Of a stretch of DNA of 64,000 bases, positions 26,554 through 35,483 are shown in pieces. How positions within the stretch are numbered: position 1 is the stretch's first letter; each line of letters starts with the position of its first letter. The position numbers and the translations under genes are program-made. The stretch lies in the NCBI RefSeq assembly GCF_014647835.1, contig NZ_BMPY01000010.1, positions 62,001 through 126,000 on the forward strand. The letters run 5' to 3'. A model generated the notes under the pieces. That model was not told the origin of the DNA, did not search any database, and saw only the letters and a list, made by a program, of their open reading frames with translations. Origin of the DNA: Microbispora rosea subsp. aerata. Lineage in GTDB: Bacteria > Actinomycetota > Actinomycetes > Streptosporangiales > Streptosporangiaceae.

Positions 26554-27606
26554 GTGGACGCCGCGCTCACCGGGGACGACGCCGCCCCCTCAGCCGGGAT
26601 CGCCGCAAAGCCGTCCCGCCCGGTCTTCAGCGGTGCCGAGGTGCTGGCGCGCGGGCTGGGCGTGCGGGGCGGTCACGGCTGGGTCTACCGGAACGTCTCG
26701 CTGCACGCGGCTCCCGGGACGCTCACGGTCGTCACGGGCGAGTCGGGCAGCGGCCGTACGAGCCTGCTGCTCACACTGGCCGGGCGGATGAAGGCCACCG
26801 AGGGGACGCTCACCGTCGGCGGCCTGACGGCCCCTCGCGGAATCAGGAAGGTCGCCGCCCTGGGGCTGTTCACCCAGGTGAACCCGTTCGACGACGCCCT
26901 GTCCGTACGGGAGCATCTGCAGGAGCGGCTGCGGCCACGCGGGTTGCTGTGGCGCAGGCGGCACCCGGACGCGGTGTGGTCGGCGCTCGCCCACGCCGGG
27001 CTCGACCCGCACGCGCTGCCGCACGGCGACCGGACGCTAGCCAGGGAGCTCACCCGCGACCAGGCCGTACGGCTCGGCGTCGCGCTCGCCCTGCTCGACC
27101 AGCCGAGCCTGCTCCTCGTGGACGACGCGGACACCGGCATCCCGGCGGGCGGGCGGCGCGAGCTGTGGGACACGCTCCGCCGCCTCGCCGACGCGGGGCT
27201 CACGGTCATCGCGGCGTGCACCGACGGCGCGGAGGCGGCGGGCGTCGCCACCGCGTTGCTGCCGCTGCCCGCTCCCCCGCCATCCGTCGCCGGGAACGCC
27301 TCCAGGACGGCACATCGCGAACCCGAGCAAGACGCCCAACCGCCCATCGCCTCGGACGGGGAGGCACACGGCGATCCTGAGCACGACGCACCGCCACCCG
27401 CCGCCGGGGACTCCCCTGAGGGAGACACCGCAGCGCGGCACCACGAACCGGCGCAGGTTTCCCCACCGCTCACCACCCCGGGCCACCCGGGCACGGCACA
27501 CCGTGAGCCCGAGCAGGACGCCCCGCCACCCGCCACCTCGAGCGACCCCGGGACGGCAGACCGCGAGGACCTCCGCGACAGCGCCGAGGCGGGGGAAAGC
27601 CGATGA
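26554..27606 (+). CDS. Degenerate ABC-type ATPase partner of YhgE
   Basis: A 350-aa protein with an ABC ATPase fold in residues 25-245, but every catalytic motif deviates: Walker A is GESGSGRTS with Arg68 in place of Lys, the signature is LTRDQ instead of LSGGQ, Walker B ends DDAD rather than DE, and no H-loop His is visible (VIAACTDG). It probably binds nucleotide poorly or acts structurally. The last 100 residues are a Pro/Asp/Glu/His-rich tail with a recurring TAHREPEQDA block. GAAGGAG precedes the GTG at 26554, and its stop overlaps the YhgE gene start by four bases. Confidence 0.82.
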   Translation: MDAALTGDDAAPSAGIAAKPSRPVFSGAEVLARGLGVRGGHGWVYRNVSLHAAPGTLTVVTGESGSGRTSLLLTLAGRMKATEGTLTVGGLTAPRGIRKVAALGLFTQVNPFDDALSVREHLQERLRPRGLLWRRRHPDAVWSALAHAGLDPHALPHGDRTLARELTRDQAVRLGVALALLDQPSLLLVDDADTGIPAGGRRELWDTLRRLADAGLTVIAACTDGAEAAGVATALLPLPAPPPSVAGNASRTAHREPEQDAQPPIASDGEAHGDPEHDAPPPAAGDSPEGDTAARHHEPAQVSPPLTTPGHPGTAHREPEQDAPPPATSSDPGTADREDLRDSAEAGESR

Positions 27607-29951
27607 GCGTCCACCTCCCCGGCCGGTTCGAACTGCGCAGGTTCATGCGCTCGCGGCTCACCAGGGCCGCGCTGGTCGCCGTCGTCATGCTGCCCCTGCT
27701 GTACGCCGGGCTCTACCTGTGGTCGTTCTGGGATCCCCAGGCGAACCTGGACCGCGTACCGGTGGCTCTCGTGGTGGAGGACCGTCCCGCCACCACCGCG
27801 GGCACCGGCGGAAGCCGTCCGAGCACGGTGGACGCGGGCCGCGAGCTCGCCGCGGAGCTGGAGAAGCGCAAGGTCTTCGACTGGCATCGGGTGGACGCGG
27901 CCGAGGCCGACAGGGGCGTCCGCGAGGGCCGCTACTACCTGTCGCTCACGATCCCCACCGACTTCAGCGCCGACCTCGCCTCCCCTTCCGGTGACGGCAC
28001 CCCGCGCCCGGCCCGGCTCGGCGTACGGGTGGACACCGGGCGCAGCTACATCATGGGGACGATCTCGGACGCGGTGTTCCGCGAGGTCAAGGAGGCGGCC
28101 GGGCGCAGCGCGGTCAAGGACTACCTGGACCAGATCTTCCTGTCCTTCGGCGAGCTGCACGACAAGACCGCCCAGGCGGCCGACGGCGCCGACCGGCTGC
28201 ACGACGGGGCCGCCGCCGCGAGCGACGGAGCAGCCGCACTGGCCAAAGGGCTCGGGTCCGCGCAGAACGCGACCACCCGCCTGTCGTCGGGGGCCGACGC
28301 CCTCTATCGCGGGTCGAGCCGGCTGAAGAGCGGGCTGCACCAGGCGCGGACCGGCTCGGCGTCCTTGTCCGCCGGGCTGTCGAAGGCGGCCACCGGCGCG
28401 GCCGACCTGCGCAAGGGCCTGTCCGCGCTCGGCAAGGGAGCGGCCAAACTGGCCGAGGGCAACCGCGAGGCCTACGAGCAGGTTCACGCGCTGTCTCCAA
28501 CCGTCAACCGGGCGGCCGACAAATACGTCCCGGTGCTGGAGAAGAACGGCGGCCGCATCCGGCGGGCCGCGCTCACCCTCGCCGAGGGCGCCGACGGCTT
28601 CGCCGACGCGCTCGACGGCCTGCCCCGGGAGGTGCGGGGCTCGGCCGGCGCGGCCCGGCAGGACCTGCGGGCCGTCGAGCGCTGGCTGAACGCCCACCCC
28701 GACGCCGATCCCGAGCTGCGCGCGCTGGTCGAGCGGGCCGCCGGGTCGGCCGGTGACCTCGCGTCGGCCGCCGGGCGGCTGCAGAACCGTCTCGGCGCCC
28801 AAGCGGGCAGGCTCGACGACCTCGCCGGCACGGCACGGGCGGTGGCGGACGACGCCCGCGAACTGGCCGCCGCCGCGCCCGGCCTCGGCAGCGCGCTGAA
28901 CGACGCCCGAGACAAGTTCAACCAACTCGACAAGGGGCTCGGGCAGCTTGCCGACGGAGCGTCCGACCTGCGCGACGGCGCGGGCAAGGCGCTGACCGGG
29001 GCCTCCTCCCTGTCGCGCGGCCTCGGCACGCTGCACGACGGCGCGCGGAGCCTGTCCACCGGCCTGGCCAGGCTCGACGACGGGGCGGCCGGCCTCAACA
29101 CCGGCCTCGCCTCGCTCGCCTCCGGGGCCGGCAAGCTCGGCGACGGCATCGGCGACCTTCGGCGGGGAGCCGGCAAGCTCGACTCCGGGCTGGTCAAGCT
29201 GACCGACGGCTCGGGCGAGCTGGCCGGGAAGCTCGGCGACGGGGCTGCCCAGATCCCCGACTACGGCACGCGGGAGCGCGACAGCCGTACGGACATGATG
29301 AGCGACCCCGTCCGGCTCACCACCGAGGTGGACAACGAGGTGCCCAACTACGGGACCGGGTTCGCGCCGTTCTTCGTGCCGCTCGCGCTGTGGGTCGGCG
29401 CGATGGTGACGTACATGGTGCTGCGGCCGGTCAATCCGCGCCTGCTCGCCGGGTCGGCCCCGGCGTGGCGTACGGCCCTCGCGGGCTGGCTGCCGGCGCT
29501 CGCGATGGGGGCGCTCCAGGTGGCGGTGCTGCTCGCCGTGCTGCGCTTCGGCCTGGGCATGGAGGCGGCCGACTGGCCGGGCGTGGTCGCGTTTCTGATG
29601 CTGGTCGTCGCCGCGTTCCTCGCCGTCGTGCAGGCGGTCAACGCCCTGCTCGGACCACCCGGGCGGGTGGCCGTGCTGGCGCTGCTCATGCTGCAGCTCA
29701 CCTCGTCGGCGGGCACCTATCCGATCGAGACGTCCCCCGGGTTCTTCCAGGCCATTTCGCCGTGGCTGCCGATGAGCTGGGTGGTCTCGGCGATGCGCCG
29801 GCTCATCAGCGGTGGCGACACCGCCGTGGTGTGGCAGGCTTGCGGCGTGCTGTCCGTGTTCGTCGCTCTCGGTCTCGCTCTCACCGTGTTCGCCGTCCAC
29901 CGCGGCCGTACCTGGTCGATGCGCCGCCTGAAGCCGGAGCTGGCCCTGTGA
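27603..29951 (+). CDS. YhgE/Pip-family membrane protein
   Basis: A 782-aa membrane protein. One N-terminal helix (residues about 20-40; LVAVVMLPLLYAGLYLWSF) is followed by an extracellular region of about 530 residues rich in periodic G-A-x-x-L-x-x-G repeats forming a long coiled structure, and then about five to six C-terminal helices (about 590-770) of the ABC-2 permease type. This is the YhgE/Pip (phage infection protein) architecture, also related to parts of ESX-type and lipid exporters. It is translationally coupled to the degenerate ATPase upstream and the TetR downstream. Substrate unknown; export of lipid or hydrophobic drug is plausible. Confidence 0.88.
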   Translation: MSVHLPGRFELRRFMRSRLTRAALVAVVMLPLLYAGLYLWSFWDPQANLDRVPVALVVEDRPATTAGTGGSRPSTVDAGRELAAELEKRKVFDWHRVDAAEADRGVREGRYYLSLTIPTDFSADLASPSGDGTPRPARLGVRVDTGRSYIMGTISDAVFREVKEAAGRSAVKDYLDQIFLSFGELHDKTAQAADGADRLHDGAAAASDGAAALAKGLGSAQNATTRLSSGADALYRGSSRLKSGLHQARTGSASLSAGLSKAATGAADLRKGLSALGKGAAKLAEGNREAYEQVHALSPTVNRAADKYVPVLEKNGGRIRRAALTLAEGADGFADALDGLPREVRGSAGAARQDLRAVERWLNAHPDADPELRALVERAAGSAGDLASAAGRLQNRLGAQAGRLDDLAGTARAVADDARELAAAAPGLGSALNDARDKFNQLDKGLGQLADGASDLRDGAGKALTGASSLSRGLGTLHDGARSLSTGLARLDDGAAGLNTGLASLASGAGKLGDGIGDLRRGAGKLDSGLVKLTDGSGELAGKLGDGAAQIPDYGTRERDSRTDMMSDPVRLTTEVDNEVPNYGTGFAPFFVPLALWVGAMVTYMVLRPVNPRLLAGSAPAWRTALAGWLPALAMGALQVAVLLAVLRFGLGMEAADWPGVVAFLMLVVAAFLAVVQAVNALLGPPGRVAVLALLMLQLTSSAGTYPIETSPGFFQAISPWLPMSWVVSAMRRLISGGDTAVVWQACGVLSVFVALGLALTVFAVHRGRTWSMRRLKPELAL

Positions 29952-30559
29952 GCCGCCCGGGGAACGGCGCGAAGGAGCCCGGCGGCCGGCGGGCCGAGAC
30001 GCGGCAGCGGCTGTACCGGGCCGCTGCCGAGCTCATCGCCGAGCAGGGCTTCGCCGCCACGACCGTGGACTCGATCGCCGAACGCGCCGGAGTGGCCAAA
30101 GGCACCGTCTTCTACAACTTCGGCAGCAAGGAGGCGCTGTTTTCCGGCTTGCTCGACCACGGGATCGAGCGGCTCGCCGACGCCCTCGACGCGGCCGCGC
30201 GCGGCCCCGCCGAATCGCCGGTCGCCGTGCTCGACGCGCTCATGCTCGCCCAGCTCCGCTTCTTCGACGAGTACGGGCCGTTCGCGCGGGTGCTGCTGGC
30301 CGAGATGTGGCGTACGGCGTGGCAGGACGCCGTCCTGCGGCTGCGGACGAGCGTGCTCGCGGTGTACGAACGTGTCCTGGCGGACGCGGTGGCGGCCGGC
30401 GAGCTTCGCCCCGGGTTCGACACCGGCACCGCCGCCACGGCCGTCTTCGGCATGGTGCTCACCGTCGCCATCGAGCGCCGCGCGCTGCGCCCCGACCAGC
30501 CGGTCGAGGACGTCCACGCGACCCTGGTCGAGCTCGTCCACCGCCGCATCTCGCCCTGA
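29948..30559 (+). CDS. TetR-family regulator of the YhgE operon
   Basis: A 203-aa regulator whose N-terminal HTH (residues about 15-60; AAAELIAEQGFAATTVDSIA, then AGVAKGTVFYNFGSKEALF) is typical of TetR, with a helical ligand domain after it. The GTG start at 29948 overlaps the YhgE stop (GTGA). It probably represses its own operon through the palindrome at 26507. A hairpin follows at 30565. Confidence 0.92.
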   Translation: MSRPGNGAKEPGGRRAETRQRLYRAAAELIAEQGFAATTVDSIAERAGVAKGTVFYNFGSKEALFSGLLDHGIERLADALDAAARGPAESPVAVLDALMLAQLRFFDEYGPFARVLLAEMWRTAWQDAVLRLRTSVLAVYERVLADAVAAGELRPGFDTGTAATAVFGMVLTVAIERRALRPDQPVEDVHATLVELVHRRISP

Positions 30560-30564
30560 GCACC

Positions 30565-30585
30565 CCGCCGGGCCTTTCCCGGCGG
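30565..30585. terminator. Hairpin between convergent tetR and Rpn-like genes
   Basis: Eight-base arms CCGCCGGG and CCCGGCGG with loop CCTTT, six bases after the tetR stop. Confidence 0.75.
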
Positions 30586-30622
30586 CGACTCCGGCCCGGG
30601 CGAGCCCCGTCCGCGGGAGACG

Positions 30623-31552
30623 TCAGAGGAAGAGCTCGTCCACCGACGTCACCGTCACCGCTCGCCGGATCCACTTCTCCAGCACGTGCAGGTCGGTGCA
30701 GCGGCTGATCCGCTCCCGCGCCTCGGAGGGAATCTCCAGCCCTCGGGCGTCGAGCACGGTGAGGATCGCCTCGATCTCGCCCTCCGCGCGCCCTTGCTCC
30801 CGGCCCTGCTGCAGGCCCTGCTCCAGGCCCTGCTGCAGGCCCTGCTGCAGGCCCTTGTTCACCCAATCGGAGAAATACCGCTCGCCGATGACCTTCTCGT
30901 AGTCCTTCAACGCCGTCATCAGAAGCTCCCTCAGGCGCTCGCCCACTACTGTGGGTGTCAGGCCGAATACGTAGCTCAAATATAGCTTGATGTCTTTCCG
31001 GTCGAGCTCGTTCAGCCCCTCCAGCATGACCTCCAGCCCCTTGGCGATGTCGGGGTGGTCACCGTTCATGGCCGCCGACAAAACGGCCAGCTCGGGGTGC
31101 CTACGTGCCTCGTCCGGATCGGTGATCAGAGGCAGCCGGTCCGCATGGATCGCCACCGGGGTGACGGTCCCGCTCGGGCCCATCGAGATGGGCCGCTCGC
31201 ACCAGCGGCCCACCGCCCGGTTCAGGCAGATCACCAGCAGGGCGGTGTCGCACTTCAACCGGGCCCGCAGCGCGGCGGCGTACACAGGCCAGCTGAAGCG
31301 CTTGTGGGCGTCGCGGCGCAACTGCACCTCGACGATCACCGCCAGCCTGGCCGTTCCCGACTCGTCGCGGAGCACCACGACCGCGTCCGCGCGATACTCC
31401 ACGGGGGTGAGCTGCGTCGCGTCAGCCGCCTCCGCCGTGGCCCTGGCGAACGGTGGCGGCTCGATGCCGCCGACCTCGCGTAACAGTTCCACGGCGGCGA
31501 TGGGCCTTTCGTGGAAGAAATCGACCGTCTGCTGATGGATGAGGTTCGGCAC
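30623..31552 (-). CDS. Rpn/transposase-like PD-(D/E)XK family protein
   Basis: A 309-aa protein of the group annotated as putative transposase or Rpn-like, frequent in actinobacteria and cyanobacteria. The nuclease core is seen around YRADAVVVL and LAVIVEVQLRRD, where Asp and the E-x-Q pair fit a PD-(D/E)XK site. Near residues 205-235 it has a G-L-x-x-G-L/G-R-x-x-G repeat, (QGLQQGL) units encoded by 12-bp DNA repeats, typical of this family. The start is the GTG at 31552 (MPNLIHQQTVDFF); its ribosome site is weak. There are no inverted repeats or target duplications, so it is not a mobile element here. Confidence 0.75.
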   Translation of the reverse strand: MPNLIHQQTVDFFHERPIAAVELLREVGGIEPPPFARATAEAADATQLTPVEYRADAVVVLRDESGTARLAVIVEVQLRRDAHKRFSWPVYAAALRARLKCDTALLVICLNRAVGRWCERPISMGPSGTVTPVAIHADRLPLITDPDEARRHPELAVLSAAMNGDHPDIAKGLEVMLEGLNELDRKDIKLYLSYVFGLTPTVVGERLRELLMTALKDYEKVIGERYFSDWVNKGLQQGLQQGLEQGLQQGREQGRAEGEIEAILTVLDARGLEIPSEARERISRCTDLHVLEKWIRRAVTVTSVDELFL

Positions 31553-31717
31553 GCAGGAGACTTTACTCAACGTGTTCGATTGATTACAGAGAATTGCCGA
31601 AGTCTGTGGATAGAGGGGAGAACGGGGCCGGGGCGTTAGCGGGACGAGATGATCGGCAACTAACGTGATCCGCCATTCGTCGGGATGTATACAGACATCC
31701 GTGCCATGGAGGAGAGC

Positions 31718-33544
31718 GTGTACCCCCCACCGCACCAGAAGCGCCGCCGCAGCGTAGCCCCGTTCGTCGTCGCGGTCATCTTCGCGGGAGCGCTCATCGT
31801 CGGGCTGAAGCTGCTGTTCGGCGGGGTGTCGGGCGGGGGCGGCACCGGTGACGACGAGGGTGGGAACGCGAGCAGGCGCGTCTGCGGCGACGACGGGATC
31901 ACGCTCACCATCGCCGCCTCCAGCGAGAAGGCCGAGCTTCTGCGCACGATGGCCAACGACTACAACGGCCGCGAGGTGGACGGGCAGTGCGTGGACGTGG
32001 TCGTGAACTCCATCGCGTCGGGCGGGGCGATGCAGGCCCTGGCCCGCGGCTGGGACGAGCGGCAGGACGGCCCGAAGCCGGACGTCTGGACTCCGGCGAG
32101 CACCGGCTGGATCACCCTCCTGCGGCAGCGCGTCGAGGGTGGTGACAAGGCCTCGCCGGTGTCCCCCGACAACCCCACCATCGCCACGTCACCGCTGGTC
32201 ATCGCGATGCCGAAGCCGATGGCGCAGGCGCTCGGCTGGCCGTCCAAGCAGATCGGCTGGTCGGATGTCCTGGACCTCGCCAACGACCCGAACGGCTGGG
32301 CGAAGTACGACCACCCGGAGTGGGGGAAGTTCCGCCTCGGCAAGACGAACCCCAACTTCTCCACCTCCGGGCTGAACGCGACCATCGGGGCGTATTTCGC
32401 GGCCACCGGGCTGTCGGGCGACCTGACGGAGCGGGACGTCGACGCGGCGATGACCCGTGAATTCGTCAAGGGAGTCGAGCGGTCCATCGTCCACTACGGC
32501 GACACCACGTTGACCTTCCTGTCCAACCTCCAGCGCGCCGACGACTCGGGGACGGCCATGTCGTACATCTCCGCCGTGACGGTGGAGGAGAAGTCGGTGT
32601 GGGACTACAACCAGGGCAACCCGACGGGCGACCCCAAGACGCTGGGCGACCACGCCAAGCCGAAGGTGCCGCTGGTGGCGATCTACCCCAAGGAGGGCAC
32701 GCTCTTCTCCGACCACCCGTACGCCGTGCTGTCCTGGGCGAACGAGGAGAAGCGGGCCGCGGCGGCGGACTTCCTGAAGTATCTGCAGTCGCCGGAGCAG
32801 CAGCGGGAGTTCGAGAAGTACGCGTTCCGCTCGTTCGACGCCAAGCCGGGTGACCTCATCACGGCCGCGAACGGCCTCGACCCCAAGCAGCCGGCGACCA
32901 CGCTCAGCACCCCCACCCCGCGGGTGCTCGACCGGATCCTCAAGAGCTGGGCGGAGCTGCGCAAGCCCGCCAACGTGCTGATGGTGATGGACGTCTCCGG
33001 CTCGATGGGCGCCGACGTCCCCGGCACCGGCAAGACCAAGCTCGACCTCGCCAAGCAGGCCGCGATCAACGCGCTGCCGCAGTTCGGCCCGAACGACCGG
33101 GTCGGCCTGTGGATGTTCAGCCTCAAGCAGGACGGCAACAAGGACTACCGCGAGCTCGTCCCCCTGGGCAGGAACAACCAGGCACGGCTCAAGAGCCGCA
33201 TCAACGGCCTGATCCCCAACGGCGGCACGGGGCTGTACGACACCGCCCTCGCGTCGCACCAGTACGTGCTGCGGCACCAGAGCGGCGACGCGATCAACGC
33301 GGTCGTGTTCCTGACCGACGGCAAGAACGAGGACAACAACTCCATCTCGCTGGAGAACCTGCTGGCCGACCTGCGCAAGGAGGAGGGGCAGGAAACCGTG
33401 CGCATGTTCACCATCGCGTACGGCGGCGACGCCGACCTGAGCGTGCTGCGGAAGATCTCGCAGACCACCAACGCGGCGGCTTACGATTCACGCAAACCGG
33501 GAAGCATCAACGAGGTGTTCACGGCCGTCATCTCCAACTTCTGA
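31718..33544 (+). CDS. Solute-binding/VWA fusion protein, membrane-anchored
   Basis: A 608-aa protein with one N-terminal membrane anchor (residues about 12-35; VAPFVVAVIFAGALIVGLKL) and a large extracellular part. Residues 60-400 resemble a type 2 periplasmic binding domain, and residues about 420-608 form a von Willebrand A domain with the MIDAS motif DVSGSMG (VMVMDVSGSMG region), the Thr in NGGTGLYD and the Asp in FLTDGKNED. Binding domain plus VWA in one chain is a known actinobacterial arrangement of unknown ligand. I choose the GTG at 31718 with GGAGG five bases upstream; ATG 31706 lacks a ribosome site. It forms an operon with the next gene. Confidence 0.88.
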   Translation: MYPPPHQKRRRSVAPFVVAVIFAGALIVGLKLLFGGVSGGGGTGDDEGGNASRRVCGDDGITLTIAASSEKAELLRTMANDYNGREVDGQCVDVVVNSIASGGAMQALARGWDERQDGPKPDVWTPASTGWITLLRQRVEGGDKASPVSPDNPTIATSPLVIAMPKPMAQALGWPSKQIGWSDVLDLANDPNGWAKYDHPEWGKFRLGKTNPNFSTSGLNATIGAYFAATGLSGDLTERDVDAAMTREFVKGVERSIVHYGDTTLTFLSNLQRADDSGTAMSYISAVTVEEKSVWDYNQGNPTGDPKTLGDHAKPKVPLVAIYPKEGTLFSDHPYAVLSWANEEKRAAAADFLKYLQSPEQQREFEKYAFRSFDAKPGDLITAANGLDPKQPATTLSTPTPRVLDRILKSWAELRKPANVLMVMDVSGSMGADVPGTGKTKLDLAKQAAINALPQFGPNDRVGLWMFSLKQDGNKDYRELVPLGRNNQARLKSRINGLIPNGGTGLYDTALASHQYVLRHQSGDAINAVVFLTDGKNEDNNSISLENLLADLRKEEGQETVRMFTIAYGGDADLSVLRKISQTTNAAAYDSRKPGSINEVFTAVISNF

Positions 33545-33561
33545 CCGGGAGCCCCCTGCCT

Positions 33562-34314
33562 GTGTCCCGTTTCACCGATGAACTCCGCGACCCCTGGGCG
33601 CTGCTCCTGGGCGCCACCACCGTGGGCGCGGCCTGGGCGGCCGGCGTCCCCGCGGTGGCGGCGCCCGTCGCCGGGGTCGCGGTGTGGCTCATCAAGGCGT
33701 TCGCCTCCGCGTGGCAGTCCGCCGGAGGCGAGAGCCGTACGGCGCCGCAGGCTCCGCCGGTGACGAAGGGCAGCCCGGAGGAGGGGTGGCTGCGCCGGGC
33801 GGAGCGGGCCGCGGCGTCGTTCGCCGAATTGACCGCCTCGATGCGCGGGCAGCTCCTGCTCGACCGGATCGCGGCCATGGGCCCGCAGGTGGACGACACC
33901 GTCGAGACGCTGCGCCGGCTGGCCGGGCACGCCTCCGTCACCGGGCGCGCGCTGGCCCGCTTCGACCCGGGGTTCCTGGATCAGGAGCGCACGCGGCTCA
34001 CGCAGGCGCGGCGGACCGCCCGGGAGGAGGTCGCGGGCGAGCTCGACCGGTCGATCGCCGCCCTGGACGCGCAACGCGAGGTGTACGACAGGTTGTCGAG
34101 GGCGCGGGAGCGCGTGCTGGCCCGGCTGCAGTCGGGCGCCCTCAGCCTGGAGAGCCTGGTCGCGCGGGCCGTCGAGATCTCCGCGATGACGGCGGCCTCC
34201 GACGGCACGGGCGGCGGCGCGCGGGCGTTCGACGAGCTGACCGCGGAACTCGAGCTGACCCGGCAGAGCCTGCACGAGATCGAGGAGGCCACCCGTCAGG
34301 ACATCGGCCCCTGA
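33562..34314 (+). CDS. Small membrane/coiled-coil protein next to the VWA gene
   Basis: A 250-aa protein of unknown function. Two hydrophobic segments near the N-terminus (GATTVGAAWAAGVPAVAAPV and VAGVAVWLIKAFAS) are followed by 180 residues of mostly charged helix with coiled-coil character (RTRLTQARRTAREEVAGELD). It begins 17 bases after the VWA gene with GTG and GGGAGCC upstream. A membrane partner of the VWA protein is likely. No conserved family was recognised. Confidence 0.75.
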   Translation: MSRFTDELRDPWALLLGATTVGAAWAAGVPAVAAPVAGVAVWLIKAFASAWQSAGGESRTAPQAPPVTKGSPEEGWLRRAERAAASFAELTASMRGQLLLDRIAAMGPQVDDTVETLRRLAGHASVTGRALARFDPGFLDQERTRLTQARRTAREEVAGELDRSIAALDAQREVYDRLSRARERVLARLQSGALSLESLVARAVEISAMTAASDGTGGGARAFDELTAELELTRQSLHEIEEATRQDIGP

Positions 34315-34347
34315 CGCGATCGCCCGGCCGGAGGCGACAGTCAGACC

Positions 34348-34806
34348 TCAGCGCGACGCCGCCTCCGCGAGCGCGGCAAGCTCCGTACGCAGCAGAGGTT
34401 CGGCGGCCTTGCGGATCGCGTCGCTGAACGGCGTGGGCCGGAAGGTGGCCGGGTCCAGGTTGACGTTGACGCGGTAGCCGTCGGCGTGCACGGTGGCGTG
34501 GTCCGCCGACAGCACGCGGAAGCCGTACACCCCGCTGGTGCGCCCCATCCGTTCCAGCCAGAAGTGCACCGGATATTCGCCCGGCTCCGTGATGGGCACG
34601 TGGTAGGTCACCTTGAACTCGCGCACGGCCATGAGCACGTCCGCGAACGCGGACCGGGCGGGGTTGGAGGCCCAGCCGAGCCGGTGCCAGTACGCGCCGA
34701 TCGCCCGCTCGACCAGCACGGCGTAGCGCGAGTTGTGCAGCAGCCCCATCGCGTCGAGGTCGTCGAAATGCACCTGGACGATCTCGTGGACGCCACCTGT
34801 GGTCAT
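34348..34806 (-). CDS. Acyl-CoA thioesterase (4HBT hotdog)
   Basis: A 152-aa hotdog-fold thioesterase. The active-site motif VHFDDLDAMGLLHNSRYAVL, with the Asp and the HN pair of the 4-hydroxybenzoyl-CoA thioesterase/FadM type, is at the N-terminus. It hydrolyses acyl-CoA, probably of medium or aromatic chain length. The start codon is one base after the stop of the tetR-like gene upstream, so both are co-transcribed. Confidence 0.9.
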   Translation of the reverse strand: MTTGGVHEIVQVHFDDLDAMGLLHNSRYAVLVERAIGAYWHRLGWASNPARSAFADVLMAVREFKVTYHVPITEPGEYPVHFWLERMGRTSGVYGFRVLSADHATVHADGYRVNVNLDPATFRPTPFSDAIRKAAEPLLRTELAALAEAASR

Positions 34807-34807
34807 G

Positions 34808-35440
34808 TCATTCCTCCGGGAGAAGTGCGGGGTCGGGGCAGAGCGCGCGCAGACGTCGCAGCACGGCGCGGCGGGCGTGCACGAGGGCCTGCGCGCCGTC
34901 GTGCAACCGGGAGTGGATGATCACCGCCTCGCCGAGCGCGTCGATCTCGTAGGCGAGCTGGGCCGGATCGACGTCGTCGGCCAGCTCGCCCAGCGTCACG
35001 GCCTCCCTGATCAGCCGGACGATGAGCCCCTGCCATTCGCGCATGGCCAGGGAGAGCCGGTCGCGGACGGCCCCGGGACGGTCGTGAAACTCGGCCTGCG
35101 TGGCGAAGAAGAAACAGCCGCCGGGCAGCACGCCTTCGCCGTAGAACGCCAGCCGCGCCTCGTGCAGCGCGAAAAGGCGCCGTACGCCCGCGGGAGCGCG
35201 CAGCGCGGGCGCCACCACCTGTTCCGTCCACTGCCGGACGGCCCAGTCGACGGCGTCGAGCTGCAACTGCTCCTTGTCACGCCAGTGGGCGAAGAGCCCC
35301 GACTTGCTGACGCCGGTCGCCGTCGCCAGCCGCCCCAGGGAGAGCCCGTCGAGCCCCTCGACGGAGGAGAGCTCCACCGCCTGCCGCAGGATCGTCTCGC
35401 GGCTGCGCAGCCCGCGCAGCCGCCGGCCGTCGTGTGTCAC
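34808..35440 (-). CDS. TetR-family regulator upstream of the thioesterase
   Basis: A 210-aa regulator with an N-terminal HTH (ETILRQAVELSSVEGLDGLS, then GVSKSGLFAHWRDKEQLQL) and a helical TetR_C domain. It starts at a GTG (35440) very close to a predicted transcription start, so the mRNA may be almost leaderless. A palindromic operator-like site lies 18 bases upstream of its start, next to the -10 element, which implies autoregulation of the tetR-thioesterase pair. No ribosome site is seen, which fits a leaderless start. Confidence 0.92.
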   Translation of the reverse strand: MTHDGRRLRGLRSRETILRQAVELSSVEGLDGLSLGRLATATGVSKSGLFAHWRDKEQLQLDAVDWAVRQWTEQVVAPALRAPAGVRRLFALHEARLAFYGEGVLPGGCFFFATQAEFHDRPGAVRDRLSLAMREWQGLIVRLIREAVTLGELADDVDPAQLAYEIDALGEAVIIHSRLHDGAQALVHARRAVLRRLRALCPDPALLPEE

Positions 35441-35448
35441 ATCGGCAA

Positions 35449-35473
35449 ACTATATTAACGACCGGTCGGTCGT
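35449..35473 (-). promoter_or_regulatory. -10 element and TetR operator
   Basis: On the minus strand a TATAGT -10 box occupies 35449-35454, placing transcription start near the GTG at 35440. The near-palindrome ACGACCGGTCGGTCGT occupies 35458-35473, between the -10 and the expected -35, the usual place for TetR repression. Confidence 0.65.
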
Positions 35474-35483
35474 CTATCTCTGA

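Noticed and set aside
30623-31552. Insertion sequence or transposon
   Set aside because: The protein is of a transposase-like/Rpn family, but there are no terminal inverted repeats, direct repeats or cargo; it behaves as an ordinary gene.
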